Shown here piece by piece: positions 9,894 through 18,267 of a stretch of DNA of 64,000 nucleotides. The stretch is from Geoglobus ahangari (GTDB lineage Archaea > Halobacteriota > Archaeoglobi > Archaeoglobales > Archaeoglobaceae). The stretch lies in assembly GCF_001006045.1 (NCBI RefSeq), contig NZ_CP011267.1:1612001-1676000 (forward strand), read 5' to 3'. How positions within the stretch are numbered: position 1 is the stretch's first letter; each line of letters begins with the position of its first letter. A model generated the notes under the pieces. It saw nothing but the letters and a program-made list of their open reading frames with translations, was not told the DNA's origin and searched no databases. A program made the translations under genes and the position numbers.

Positions 9894-10343
9894 TTAATGA
9901 TCATGAATCTCAAGTTCTGAAGCTTTCGAAACCACTCTAACACCTTCAGACTTGCACGGTTCCTCAAAATCTCCATCCAGCGTAACCAGAACGTCAACCT
10001 CATGCTTTATGCAGGTCGCAAGAATAATTGCATCGTTTGGTAGAAGGCTATACTCCTTCATCAAGTCATAGGACTTTTCCACCACTTCTTCATCCACCTG
10101 AAGGATGCTGAACTGGTTTATGAACTCGAGTGGATCCTTCTCATCAATGTATTCTGAAATCTCCCCCTTTCCCTTCATCGTCAGAGGAGATTTTCCCGAT
10201 TTCAGAGACAGGTAGTGAAATATGAACTCGCTAAAGACGATGTCGTTTATGAACGCGTTTACGTCAAATTTCCTGAGCTTTTTGAGAATCGCTCCAGCTT
10301 CAGGATTACCATTTACAAACTCGATGAGAACTGACGAGTCCAC
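9894..10343 (-). CDS. PIN-domain toxin (VapC-like)
   Basis: A 149-residue PIN nuclease, probably the ribonuclease toxin of a toxin-antitoxin pair. The acidic residues are in DSSVLIEF (Asp2), the mid-protein Glu-rich helix, LLPNDAIILATC and VTLDGDF. The only in-frame canonical start is GTG 10343, because a TGA lies upstream in the same frame. This leaves a first beta strand shorter than usual. The gene follows its antitoxin with an eight-base gap. The cognate RNA target is unknown. Confidence 0.85.
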   Translation of the reverse strand: MDSSVLIEFVNGNPEAGAILKKLRKFDVNAFINDIVFSEFIFHYLSLKSGKSPLTMKGKGEISEYIDEKDPLEFINQFSILQVDEEVVEKSYDLMKEYSLLPNDAIILATCIKHEVDVLVTLDGDFEEPCKSEGVRVVSKASELEIHDH

Positions 10344-10351
10344 GAAAACCC

Positions 10352-10531
10352 TTACTGGAGATACAACTCCTCTTCCCTCACTTCACCCTGATACTTTCCA
10401 AAGTATCTGTCGAGAATGTCGTCTCTGAGCTTTTTCTGCTGGAGAACACTCTTCACGGCATCCTCAACAGCTTTCCTAACCTTTTCTTCCATTCCGTCGG
10501 GGACTTTTAGCCTGATGGTTATTTCGGCCAT
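10352..10531 (-). CDS. VapB-like antitoxin
   Basis: A 59-residue protein. The N-terminus MAEITIRLKVPDG is the beta strand of a ribbon-helix-helix or related antitoxin fold, followed by charged helices that would wrap the toxin. It sits directly upstream of the PIN toxin with eight bases between them. The short length, charge and position support the call. The exact antitoxin family is not clear. Confidence 0.75.
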   Translation of the reverse strand: MAEITIRLKVPDGMEEKVRKAVEDAVKSVLQQKKLRDDILDRYFGKYQGEVREEELYLQ

Positions 10532-10612
10532 AACCGATTACAGTTCTGTCATGGAAGTATTTAAGAGTGTTGATGTTTGTTTTTTCTTTTTTGAATGAAT
10601 GTCTTCTGCCTA

Positions 10613-10622
10613 AAAGATATAT
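10613..10622 (+). promoter_or_regulatory. TATA box of the small membrane protein gene
   Basis: AAAGATATAT is centred 26-27 bases before ATG 10645. This makes that ATG the likely leaderless start rather than the longer upstream frame. Confidence 0.55.
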
Positions 10623-10644
10623 CAGCTCGGGACAAGACACTTTC

Positions 10645-11025
10645 ATGGACACACTGTCGTTACTCGGCAGCGTATTGGCACTCGGCCTTGCAGTGGTTTA
10701 TGGTCTTTATGCAGTTGCAGGCCTACTCTTCAGCTCGGCCGGAGGAGTGCTTGGTCTAACGGGGGTTGTGCTCGTGGCAAAGTCGCTTCTGTTCGGAGCA
10801 GTGTCGTTCGCGCTGTCCCTTGCACTGGCGCTGTTTGGCAGAGGCAGGCTTGCGCTCATAGTCTCGAAGGTATGTGGCGTGGTGTTCGTTGCGGTGTTCA
10901 TTGCAGTTCTTGCTACGGCTGTGATCAGCGGTGAGGAGCATTTTTATGAGTACGTGAGGGTGTATTCTCTCTCGCTCGCTGGCGGGATTCTGGTGTTACT
11001 TGCTACGAGGAGGAGGGCTGCCTGA
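10645..11025 (+). CDS. small four-helix membrane protein, unknown function
   Basis: A 126-residue hydrophobic protein with about four transmembrane segments (near residues 5-28, 32-58, 66-88 and 100-122) and a terminal RRRAA. No catalytic residues or known motif can be seen. The start is set by the TATA box. The 3' end overlaps the convergent rhodanese lipoprotein gene by 23 bases. It might be an accessory membrane protein, but nothing in the sequence shows which. Confidence 0.68.
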   Translation: MDTLSLLGSVLALGLAVVYGLYAVAGLLFSSAGGVLGLTGVVLVAKSLLFGAVSFALSLALALFGRGRLALIVSKVCGVVFVAVFIAVLATAVISGEEHFYEYVRVYSLSLAGGILVLLATRRRAA

Positions 11026-11437
11026 CAACCGGATACCCCTTTTTCATCCACGCTTCTATTCCTCCCTCCATGTTGTAAACGTGCCTGAAGCCCATTCTGA
11101 CCATAGTTTCGCACGCTATTTTGCTCTTGAACCCCGTCTTGCAGTACACGAGGTATGTTTTGTTCAGGTCGAGCTCCTCGAGCTTCTTTCTGAAGTTCCT
11201 TCCGAACACGTCGATGTTGATGGCTCCCGGTATGTGGCCCTCCTCGTACTCCTTCGGTGTTCTCACGTCTATTATGACGAAACTGCTGTTTCCTGCATGC
11301 TCTTCTATCATCCTGTACGCCTCGTCAACCGTGATGTCCTTGTATCTGTTCTCCTCGTTTTTGTTCCCCGCGTTCTGGATGCATCCTGCCACGAGGATGG
11401 AGGTGATGATGAGCAGGAGCGCGACCATCCGTTTCAT
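11003..11437 (-). CDS. rhodanese-domain lipoprotein
   Basis: A 144-residue exported protein. A signal peptide of about 18 residues ends in the lipobox LVAGC, so the mature protein is probably lipid-anchored outside the membrane. One rhodanese domain follows, with IIDVRTPKEYEEGHIPGA and the active-site loop YCKTGFKS carrying the persulfide Cys. Rhodaneses transfer sulfane sulfur, and an extracellular one could handle sulfide or thiosulfate. The start at ATG 11437 is chosen because the longer frame would put 32 residues in front of the signal peptide. Confidence 0.85.
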   Translation of the reverse strand: MKRMVALLLIITSILVAGCIQNAGNKNEENRYKDITVDEAYRMIEEHAGNSSFVIIDVRTPKEYEEGHIPGAINIDVFGRNFRKKLEELDLNKTYLVYCKTGFKSKIACETMVRMGFRHVYNMEGGIEAWMKKGYPVVRQPSSS

Positions 11438-11510
11438 TGTATGAAGTTGTCTTCGGGAGTATTTACCATTTACCGGCTGCATTGACGTGCGATCGCAATA
11501 TAAGAAAACC

Positions 11511-11520
11511 TTTAAATAGC
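11511..11520 (+). promoter_or_regulatory. TATA box of the acetyl-CoA synthetase gene
   Basis: TTTAAATAGC is followed, around the predicted start site, by TAATAGTGATA (11,537-11,547). The same 11-mer occurs at 30,778-30,788 in the promoter of the 25-residue peptide gene. Confidence 0.5.
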
Positions 11521-11551
11521 CACCACTTCGCATTATTAATAGTGATAAATA

Positions 11552-13441
11552 ATGATGGGGATCTATCCACCTAAGGAATTTATTCAGCAGGCAAACGTCA
11601 GAGACCCGGCAATCTACTCACGGGCGTCCGAGAACTGGGTGGAGTTCTGGGAGGACTTTGCCAGAGAGCTCGAGTGGTTTGAGCCATGGGAGAAGTTTCT
11701 GGACGACTCGAAGGCGCCATACTTCAGATTTTTTGTTGGCGGCAAGATAAACGCGTGCTACAACTGCGTTGACAGGCATGCAGACATGAGGAACAAGGCA
11801 GCGCTGATATGGGAGGGAGAGAACGGAGAGACGAGAACTCTGACGTACTTCCAGCTCTACAGGGAGGTGAACGCGTTCAGCGCGGCCCTCAGGGAGCTGG
11901 GAGTTGAGAAGGGGTCGAGGGTTGCGATATACATGCCCAACATACCCGAGGCTGTTGTTGCGATGCTCGCCTGCGCGAGGATAGGGGCGACCCACGTGTT
12001 CATATTCGAGGGCTTCAGCGCGAGATCGGCAGGGTTCAGACTGAAGGACAGCAGATCAGAGTTCCTGATAACGGCGGACGGATACTACAGGAGGGGAGAG
12101 GTGACAAACCTCAAGGAGAAGGCGGATCAGGCCATCGAGCAGTACGGGGGAATAAAGAGCGTCGTGGTGGTCAGGAGAGCTGGAATAGACGTGGAGATGG
12201 TTGACGGGAGGGATCACTGGTACCACGAGATAACGAAGAAGGGATACACCGAGCCCGAGATTCTCGACTCGAACCACCCGCTCTTCATAATGTACACGTC
12301 CGGCTCGACAGCTGAGCCAAAGGGAGTTGTGCACTCAACAGGCGGCTACCTCGTGCACGTCTACGCCACATCCAAGCTCGTTCTCGATCTCAAGCCAAAT
12401 GACATAATCTGGACGACCGCAAGCCTCGGGTGGATCACGGGCCACAGCTACGGGGTCTACGGGCCGCTTTCAGTCGGCGCAACAGTCCTCATGTACGAGG
12501 GTGCCCCGGACTACCCCGACAAGTGCAGGACGTTCGAGATCATCGAGAAGTACGGCGTCTCGGTTTTCTACACCGTCCCAACGCTCGCGAGGATGATCCT
12601 CACCTGCAAGACCGACAGCTATGACCTGAGCACCATCAGGCTGATAGGCACGGTCGGTGAGCCGATAGAGCCTGAAACATGGACGTGGCTTTACCGCGAG
12701 GTCGGAAGGGAGAGGGCACCTGTCGTCAACACCTGGTGGCAGACGGAAACTGGAGGACATGTTATCTCTCAGCTTCCCGCACTGACACCCATGAAGCCAG
12801 CATCGGTCGGGAAGGCACTTCCCGGCTTTGAGGTTGCCATACTCGACGATGGGGGGAAGCCGGTCAAACCCTTCGAAATCGGCAACCTCGTCATAAAGAG
12901 GCCGTTTCCGGGGCTGATGCTCGAGATAAGCGGTGATCCGAAAAGCTACGTCAAGTTCTACTGGAGCAAGTACGGGAAGAGGGTTTACTTTACTGGCGAC
13001 TCCGCGTACATGGATGAGGAGGGTCACATATGGATTGTGGGCAGGGTTGATGACGTGCTGAACATCTCCGGCCACAGGGTGTCGCTGATCGAGATAGAGC
13101 AGGTGGCCATGGGCGTTAAGGAGGTCAGGGAGGTCTCGGCCATAGGCATACCCGACAGGGTTAAGGGGAGCGTCATAGCACTCTTCGTCGTCTCAGAGGA
13201 GGCCAGCGAGGAGGTCGGCAGGAAGATAACCGAGAAGATCGAGAGGGACATTGGAAAGATAGCCAAGCCCGGACTGATAGTCTTCGTCCCGGAGCTGCCC
13301 AAGTCGAGCGGCAAAGTTGTTAAGAGGGCCATATACGATGCGGTCGTTGGAAAGAAGAAACCGGCATTCCTCTCCAACCCGGAAGTGGCGGAGATGCTCA
13401 TGAAGATAAAGCCGAGCGAGAGGGGAGTGGTAATCCTCTGA
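11552..13441 (+). CDS. acetyl-CoA synthetase (AMP-forming) or close acyl-CoA synthetase
   Basis: A 629-residue adenylating enzyme that activates a short fatty acid, most likely acetate, to its CoA ester. Motifs are YTSGSTAEPKGVVHS near 248 (ATP binding), NTWWQTETGGH near 395, FTGDSAYMDEEGHIWIVGR near 480, and the adenylation Lys in LPKSSGKVVKR near 588. The paired Trp in WWQTE is the residue that limits pockets to acetate in Salmonella Acs. The last loop is one residue shorter than PKTRSGK. It stands alone between promoters. An acetate or propionate role fits an organic-acid-oxidising archaeon, but this is inferred. Confidence 0.92.
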   Translation: MMGIYPPKEFIQQANVRDPAIYSRASENWVEFWEDFARELEWFEPWEKFLDDSKAPYFRFFVGGKINACYNCVDRHADMRNKAALIWEGENGETRTLTYFQLYREVNAFSAALRELGVEKGSRVAIYMPNIPEAVVAMLACARIGATHVFIFEGFSARSAGFRLKDSRSEFLITADGYYRRGEVTNLKEKADQAIEQYGGIKSVVVVRRAGIDVEMVDGRDHWYHEITKKGYTEPEILDSNHPLFIMYTSGSTAEPKGVVHSTGGYLVHVYATSKLVLDLKPNDIIWTTASLGWITGHSYGVYGPLSVGATVLMYEGAPDYPDKCRTFEIIEKYGVSVFYTVPTLARMILTCKTDSYDLSTIRLIGTVGEPIEPETWTWLYREVGRERAPVVNTWWQTETGGHVISQLPALTPMKPASVGKALPGFEVAILDDGGKPVKPFEIGNLVIKRPFPGLMLEISGDPKSYVKFYWSKYGKRVYFTGDSAYMDEEGHIWIVGRVDDVLNISGHRVSLIEIEQVAMGVKEVREVSAIGIPDRVKGSVIALFVVSEEASEEVGRKITEKIERDIGKIAKPGLIVFVPELPKSSGKVVKRAIYDAVVGKKKPAFLSNPEVAEMLMKIKPSERGVVIL

Positions 13442-13452
13442 GCTTAAAAAAT

Positions 13453-13462
13453 CTTTAAATAT
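13453..13462 (+). promoter_or_regulatory. TATA box of the aconitase-family gene
   Basis: CTTTAAATAT is centred about 26 bases before ATG 13484, so the transcript is probably leaderless. Confidence 0.6.
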
Positions 13463-13483
13463 TCTTTCCATCTCCTCCACCCC

Positions 13484-14743
13484 ATGGCAAAGACCATCGC
13501 AGAGAAGATATTCTCCGAGAAGAGCGGTCAGGACGCTTACGCCGGAGACATTGTCATTGCGAAGATCGACCAGATTGCCCTTCAGGATGGCACCGCTCCA
13601 CTCGCGATCAGGCAGGTTAAGGCGCTCGGCCTCGAGAAGGACAGGATAAGGGGAGCGAAGATAACGCACTTCTTTGTGGATCATGCTGCACCATCCCCGA
13701 GAAAGGAGCTCAGCAATGACCAGAAGTTCATAAGGGAGTTTGCCCTTGAGGTTGGAGCGGACTTCAACAAACCCGGAGAGGGAATAATTCACCAGATAAT
13801 GGTGGAAAGGTACGTCAATCCGGGTGATCTCGTCGTCGGTGCGGACAGCCACACCTGTACCTATGGCGCTTTGGGTGCATTCTCCACAGGCATGGGGTCA
13901 ACGGATGTGGCCATAGCCATCGCTCTTGGAAAGAACTGGTTCAGGGTTCCGGAGACGTTCAGGATAGAGGTGAACGGCAAGCTGCCAAGAGGGGTCTATG
14001 CCAAGGATCTGATGCTCACGATCATCGGAGAGCTTGGAGTTGATGGGGCAACCTACAAGGCTCTCGAGTTCCACGGCGACACCATAGATTCCATGGAGAT
14101 GGATGGGAGGCTCACGATGGCCAACATGGCCATAGAGTGCGGGGCGAAGGCAGGACTTTTCAAGAGCGATGAGGTAACGAGAAGGTTCCTCGCAGAGAGG
14201 GGGAGAGAGGAGAGGTTCAGGGAAATAAAGCCGGATGATGGGGCTGAGTACGAGAGGGAGCTGCACTTTGACGCTGGCGATCTTGAGCCCGTGGTTGCAA
14301 AGCCCCACAACGTTGACAACGTCGCTCCTGTGAGCGAGGTGGAGGGGACGCCAGTCGATCAGGTGTTTGTTGGCACGTGCACGAACGGCAGGCTGAGCGA
14401 CATAGAGATTGTGGCGAGGATCCTCAAGGGCAGGAGGGTTGCAGAGAACGTGAGGCTCATAGTCGGCCCGGCGAGCAGGGAGGTATACCTGAAAGCCGAC
14501 GAGCTCGGTTACCTGAAGACAATTGTCGAGGCCGGTGGGCTCATCATACCTCCCGGCTGCGGGCCGTGTGTCGGAATCCACATGGGAATCCTCGCCGACG
14601 GGGAGGTGTGCATCTCCACCCAGAACAGGAACTTCAAGGGAAGGATGGGTAACCCAGAGGCTGAGATCTACCTCTCCTCACCCGCAACTGCTGCAGCGAG
14701 TGCGATTGAGGGCAGGATAAGTGACCCGAGAAAGTACCTCTGA
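13484..14743 (+). CDS. leuC: 3-isopropylmalate dehydratase / homoaconitase-type large subunit
   Basis: A 419-residue aconitase-superfamily large subunit that would hold a [4Fe-4S] cluster and isomerise a 2-hydroxy acid such as isopropylmalate or homocitrate. Cluster ligands are visible in FVGTCTNGR near 290 and PPGCGPCVG near 350. Substrate-side segments are VVGADSHTCTYG near 120 and TQNRNFKGRMGN near 375. No small subunit (LeuD type) lies beside it, so the partner must be elsewhere. Archaea have several paralogs, and leucine versus other 2-oxo acid elongation pathways cannot be separated here. Confidence 0.88.
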   Translation: MAKTIAEKIFSEKSGQDAYAGDIVIAKIDQIALQDGTAPLAIRQVKALGLEKDRIRGAKITHFFVDHAAPSPRKELSNDQKFIREFALEVGADFNKPGEGIIHQIMVERYVNPGDLVVGADSHTCTYGALGAFSTGMGSTDVAIAIALGKNWFRVPETFRIEVNGKLPRGVYAKDLMLTIIGELGVDGATYKALEFHGDTIDSMEMDGRLTMANMAIECGAKAGLFKSDEVTRRFLAERGREERFREIKPDDGAEYERELHFDAGDLEPVVAKPHNVDNVAPVSEVEGTPVDQVFVGTCTNGRLSDIEIVARILKGRRVAENVRLIVGPASREVYLKADELGYLKTIVEAGGLIIPPGCGPCVGIHMGILADGEVCISTQNRNFKGRMGNPEAEIYLSSPATAAASAIEGRISDPRKYL

Positions 14744-14790
14744 ACTCCTTTTCCTAAGCTTTTTATTTAGAGAGATTTTGCTGAGTAGCG

Positions 14791-15855
14791 ATGGACATAC
14801 TTCAGGAGATCAAGAGACTCGAGGAAGAGATCAGGAAGACGCCCTACAACAAGGCCACGGAGCACCACATTGGCAGGCTGAAGGCCAAGCTCGCGAGGCT
14901 GAAGGGGGAGGCTGAGAAGCAGAGGAAGAAGACCGGAGGAGAGCAGTTCGCCATAAAGAAGGAGGGCGACGCGACAGTTGTCCTCGTCGGTTATCCGTCT
15001 GTGGGCAAGTCCACGATCCTGAACGCCCTTACCGGTGCTAAGAGCGAGGTTGGTGACTACGACTTCACCACGCTAAAACCCGTTCCGGGAATGCTCGAGT
15101 ACAAGGGAGCCAGAATTCAGATTGTTGACGTTCCCGGGCTTATGGAGGGGGCGTCGAAGGGCAGGGGAAGGGGTAGGGAGATACTTGCGGCGATAAGGAA
15201 CGCTGACCTGATAGTCATCGTCGTTGACGTCTTCACGCTCCACAATGTGGATGTGCTCAAGAGAGAGCTCTATGAAGGGGGAATAAGGCTCGATGAGAGA
15301 CCTCCAGAGGTAATCATAAAAAAGAGGGCGACTGGCGGTCTGAATGTGAAGTCCACAGTTCCGCTCTCCCTTGACGAGGAAACGATCAAGGGTATCCTGA
15401 GGGAGTACAAGATACACAACGGAGACGTGCTGATAAGGGAGGACATAACCATAGACAGGCTGATAGATGCGATTCTCGGAAACAGGGTCTACATTCCTTC
15501 AATAACTGTGGTGAACAAGATCGATCTCTACCCGGACGTCGAGATTCCGGACAAGGCGATACCCATATCTGCGGAGAAGGGGACGAACCTTGATGTTCTC
15601 GTGGAGGAGATCTACAGGAAGCTGGACTTCATAAGAGTTTTCCTGAAGCCGCCGGGAGGGAAGGTTGAGGAGGAGCCAATGATCCTCAGAAGGGGGGCAA
15701 GGGTGGAGGACGTGTGCAGGAAGCTGCACAGGGACATGGTGGAGAACTTCAAGTACGCCAAGGTGTGGGGGAAGAGTGTTAAGTTCGACGGTCAGAGGGT
15801 GGGAATCGACCACCAGCTTGAGGACGGAGACGTCCTGACAATTTACGCAAAATAA
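14791..15855 (+). CDS. DRG-family GTPase with TGS domain
   Basis: A 354-residue developmentally regulated GTP-binding (DRG/Rbg) protein, thought to act with ribosomes. An N-terminal helical hairpin is followed by G1 GYPSVGKST near 66, G3 DVPGLMEGASKG near 110 and G4 NKID near 245. A C-terminal TGS domain (about 280-354, GDVLTIYAK at the end) completes it. The inserted S5D2L-like segment is expected for the family. The gene is convergent with Hsp20, with only six bases between them. Confidence 0.93.
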   Translation: MDILQEIKRLEEEIRKTPYNKATEHHIGRLKAKLARLKGEAEKQRKKTGGEQFAIKKEGDATVVLVGYPSVGKSTILNALTGAKSEVGDYDFTTLKPVPGMLEYKGARIQIVDVPGLMEGASKGRGRGREILAAIRNADLIVIVVDVFTLHNVDVLKRELYEGGIRLDERPPEVIIKKRATGGLNVKSTVPLSLDEETIKGILREYKIHNGDVLIREDITIDRLIDAILGNRVYIPSITVVNKIDLYPDVEIPDKAIPISAEKGTNLDVLVEEIYRKLDFIRVFLKPPGGKVEEEPMILRRGARVEDVCRKLHRDMVENFKYAKVWGKSVKFDGQRVGIDHQLEDGDVLTIYAK

Positions 15856-15861
15856 AATGGA

Positions 15862-16281
15862 TTACTCAATCTTTATTACCTTCCTCTCCTTGCTCGTCTT
15901 CGGAATCTCTATCTCGAGCACGCCGTTGTTGTACCTCGCCTTTATCTTGTCCTCATCAACTTCAGCAGGCAGTGAGATTCTCCTGTAGACCTCTCCGTAC
16001 CTCCTCTCTCTCCTTATGTAGTTCCTGCTCCTGTCCTCCTTCTCTTCCTTTCTCTCAGCCCTGATTATCAGGTCGCCATCCTCGATGTAAACGTTGATGT
16101 CGCTCTTGTCGAAGCCGGGAAGATCGGCGACGATCCTTATCCTATCCTCCTCCTCAATCACATCAACGGGCATGTCAAGCTCAACTCCTGCAGTAAGGCT
16201 CATCCTGTCGAACTCGTCGAGCAGCCTCGCCATCCTTTCCTGCATCCTCCTGAGTTCCTCGAACGGGTCGAATACCCTCAT
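15862..16281 (-). CDS. small heat-shock protein Hsp20 (first copy)
   Basis: A 139-residue alpha-crystallin-type chaperone that holds unfolding proteins. The crystallin domain covers about residues 40-130 (DLPGFDKSDINVYIEDGDLI), and the tail has the I-x-I-type EIEIPK motif. The upstream region has the palindrome CTAAC-TTTTA-GTTAG at 16,310-16,324, next to TATA-like ATATTTAAG. This matches the operator of the heat-shock regulator encoded at 48,402-49,094, so the gene is probably in that regulon. GGAGGTGAT precedes the ATG. Confidence 0.94.
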   Translation of the reverse strand: MRVFDPFEELRRMQERMARLLDEFDRMSLTAGVELDMPVDVIEEEDRIRIVADLPGFDKSDINVYIEDGDLIIRAERKEEKEDRSRNYIRRERRYGEVYRRISLPAEVDEDKIKARYNNGVLEIEIPKTSKERKVIKIE

Positions 16282-16309
16282 TTCACATCACCTCCTTAAC
16301 CTGTTTTTC

Positions 16310-16324
16310 CTAACTTTTAGTTAG
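16310..16324 (-). promoter_or_regulatory. HSR1-type heat-shock operator
   Basis: CTAAC-TTTTA-GTTAG is a perfect five-base inverted repeat with a five-base spacer. It lies between the TATA box and the first Hsp20 gene. The form CTAAC-N5-GTTAG is the one described for the Archaeoglobus regulator HSR1. Confidence 0.75.
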
Positions 16325-16417
16325 TGAAATTGATATTTAAGATTTTCTCTGATGCGATCCTGAGCTGAAGAAAAGGATGAGTTCTGACGCTGTGCAGCAT
16401 CGGCTTCATATTCGATC

Positions 16418-16427
16418 AAATTATATA
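16418..16427 (+). promoter_or_regulatory. TATA box setting the phosphohexomutase start
   Basis: AAATTATATA is centred 26-28 bases before ATG 16450, which favours this ATG over ATG 16429. Confidence 0.6.
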
Positions 16428-16449
16428 CATGCTCCGCCATGATTCAGGT

Positions 16450-17790
16450 ATGGAGCGCTCCCTTTTCGGCACGAACGGTGTCAGAGGCATAGCCAATGAG
16501 GAGCTCACGGCTGAGCTTGCCCTCGACCTCGGCAGAACAATCGCCTCGCTGAGGCCGGGGCTGATAGCGGTGGGGATGGATGCGAGGATATCCTCTCCAA
16601 TGCTCAAATCGGCCGTTCTGGCAGGAATAATGTCCTCTGGAAGTGATGCAGTTGACGTTGGCATCACCCCAACTCCAGCCCTGCAGTATTACGTAAAAGT
16701 CTCCAAGGCCAACGCAGGAGTCATAGTTACCGCGAGCCACAACCCGAGGGAGTACAACGGAATCAAGTTTGTGAGCCATGATGGTGTCGAGTTCTCGAGG
16801 GAGGAGGACGCTGAAGCTGAGAGGACTCTGCTCAGCAAGAAGTTCAGAAGAGCCGGGTGGAATGAGGTTGGCAGGGTTTTTGAGGATGATGCGAACAGAG
16901 TGTATGTTGAGGGGATTCTGGAGAAGGTCAATGCTGACGCAATTTCTGAGAAGGGTTTCAGGGTGGTTGTTGACTGCGGAAATGGGGCGGCATCGTTCAC
17001 AAGCCCCGAAATTCTGAAGAGGCTGGACTGCGAGATGTACACGATAAACTGCTACCCGGACGGAAGATTTCCCGCGAGGCTCTCAGAGCCTGTTGAGGAG
17101 AATGTAAAGGAGCTGATGGATGTCGTTAGGGCCGTGAAGGCAGATATCGGGGTAGCCCACGATGGCGACGCTGACAGGGCGACATTTGTTGACGAGAAAG
17201 GAAACTTTGTGAGCGAGGACGTCATGCTGGCGCTGATGGCCAAGCACTATATGGAGAAAAATGGAGGAGGTATAGTCGTAACTCCGGTGAGCACATCCAA
17301 GTGCGTTGAGGATGCTGTCGTGGAGGCCGGTGGAGAGGTGATCTACACCGAAGTGGGATCGCCTGTGGTTGCCAAGGTCATGAAGGAGACGAAAGCCGTA
17401 TTTGGTGGAGAGGGGAACGGTGGGCTAATCTTCCCGGAACACCTCCTGGCGAGAGACGGAGGAATGAGCCTTGCGAAGGTGCTCGAGCTAATGGCCGAGG
17501 AGAACAAGCCACTTTCCGAACTTGCAAAGGACATCCCGCGCTACTTCACCCTGAAAACGAAGGTGGAGTGCAGGGACAAGAAGAAGCTGCTTGAAGGGCT
17601 TAAAGCCGAGTTTGAGGACGCGAACTTCACAGACGGTGCGAGGGTAGACTTTGAGGACGGATGGCTGCTGATAAGGCCGTCAGGCACAGAGCCGATAGCG
17701 AGGATTTTTGCTGAGGCGAGGAGCGAGAAGAGGGCAAAGGAGCTTCTCGAGCTGGGGCTGGAAAAGGTCAGGAAAATTCTTGGGAGTTAG
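16450..17790 (+). CDS. phosphohexomutase (phosphoglucosamine mutase / phosphomannomutase)
   Basis: A 446-residue alpha-D-phosphohexomutase that moves phosphate between C1 and C6 of a hexose phosphate. It shows the phosphoserine loop TASHNPREYNG near 92, the metal loop DGDADR near 233, the sugar loop GEGNGG near 320 and the phosphate loop RPSGTEP near 407. This set suits archaeal GlmM or a bifunctional PMM/PGM used for UDP-GlcNAc and glycan precursors. Which sugar is preferred cannot be told from sequence. The 3' end meets the response-regulator gene with a four-base overlap. Confidence 0.9.
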   Translation: MERSLFGTNGVRGIANEELTAELALDLGRTIASLRPGLIAVGMDARISSPMLKSAVLAGIMSSGSDAVDVGITPTPALQYYVKVSKANAGVIVTASHNPREYNGIKFVSHDGVEFSREEDAEAERTLLSKKFRRAGWNEVGRVFEDDANRVYVEGILEKVNADAISEKGFRVVVDCGNGAASFTSPEILKRLDCEMYTINCYPDGRFPARLSEPVEENVKELMDVVRAVKADIGVAHDGDADRATFVDEKGNFVSEDVMLALMAKHYMEKNGGGIVVTPVSTSKCVEDAVVEAGGEVIYTEVGSPVVAKVMKETKAVFGGEGNGGLIFPEHLLARDGGMSLAKVLELMAEENKPLSELAKDIPRYFTLKTKVECRDKKKLLEGLKAEFEDANFTDGARVDFEDGWLLIRPSGTEPIARIFAEARSEKRAKELLELGLEKVRKILGS

Positions 17791-18149
17791 CACTCCAAAT
17801 ACTTTTTTATTGCTGCAAGGAGCTTCCTCCTTGTGAATGGCTTCTCTATCATCTCCAGAGCTCCGGCCGCTATCAGATCCTTGCCCTTGGTTTTTGAGAA
17901 CGCCGTGACGCCGATGATCTTGGCGTTTGGATCGAGCCTGAGTATCTCCTTGGTAGCCTCGATCCCGTCCATCACTGGCATCTCTATGTCCATCAGGACT
18001 ATGTCCGGCTTTGCGAACCTGTAGAGATCGACCGCCTCTCGGCCGTTTCTCGCCGTCAAAACTTGGCAATTGTTGCCGTTGAGCATGAGCTTGACAACGT
18101 CCAGAACAGCCGGGTCGTCTTCCACCACCAGTATCTTGTACCTGCTCAT
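17787..18149 (-). CDS. stand-alone response-regulator receiver (CheY-like)
   Basis: A 120-residue single receiver domain. The acidic pocket is VVEDD at 7-11, the phosphoryl-acceptor Asp is in DIVLMDIEMPVMDG near 50, and TAFSKTKGKD near 80 gives the switch Thr and the conserved Lys. There is no output domain. No histidine kinase lies in the window, so the partner is elsewhere. ATG 18149 is preferred, because the upstream frame adds 11 residues before the domain. It may act in phosphorelay or two-component signalling. Confidence 0.9.
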   Translation of the reverse strand: MSRYKILVVEDDPAVLDVVKLMLNGNNCQVLTARNGREAVDLYRFAKPDIVLMDIEMPVMDGIEATKEILRLDPNAKIIGVTAFSKTKGKDLIAAGALEMIEKPFTRRKLLAAIKKYLEC

Positions 18150-18267
18150 GCGACACCCCTCAATAATCATTCTCCTCATCATTATATAAACGTTGTCCTT
18201 TCAGTGGATAACGTTAAATGCAGAAGAGACATGTTATTTTAGAGCACACTTTTCGGAGGTGGTAGCG

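Noticed and set aside
10567-10644. Extended N-terminus of the small membrane protein
   Set aside because: The TATA box at 10,613-10,622 lies inside it, so translation from 10567 is unlikely.
16360-16449. C/D-box-like sRNA (GATG and CTGA boxes) upstream of the phosphohexomutase
   Set aside because: Boxes are too close for guide regions, and the C box does not match RTGATGA.
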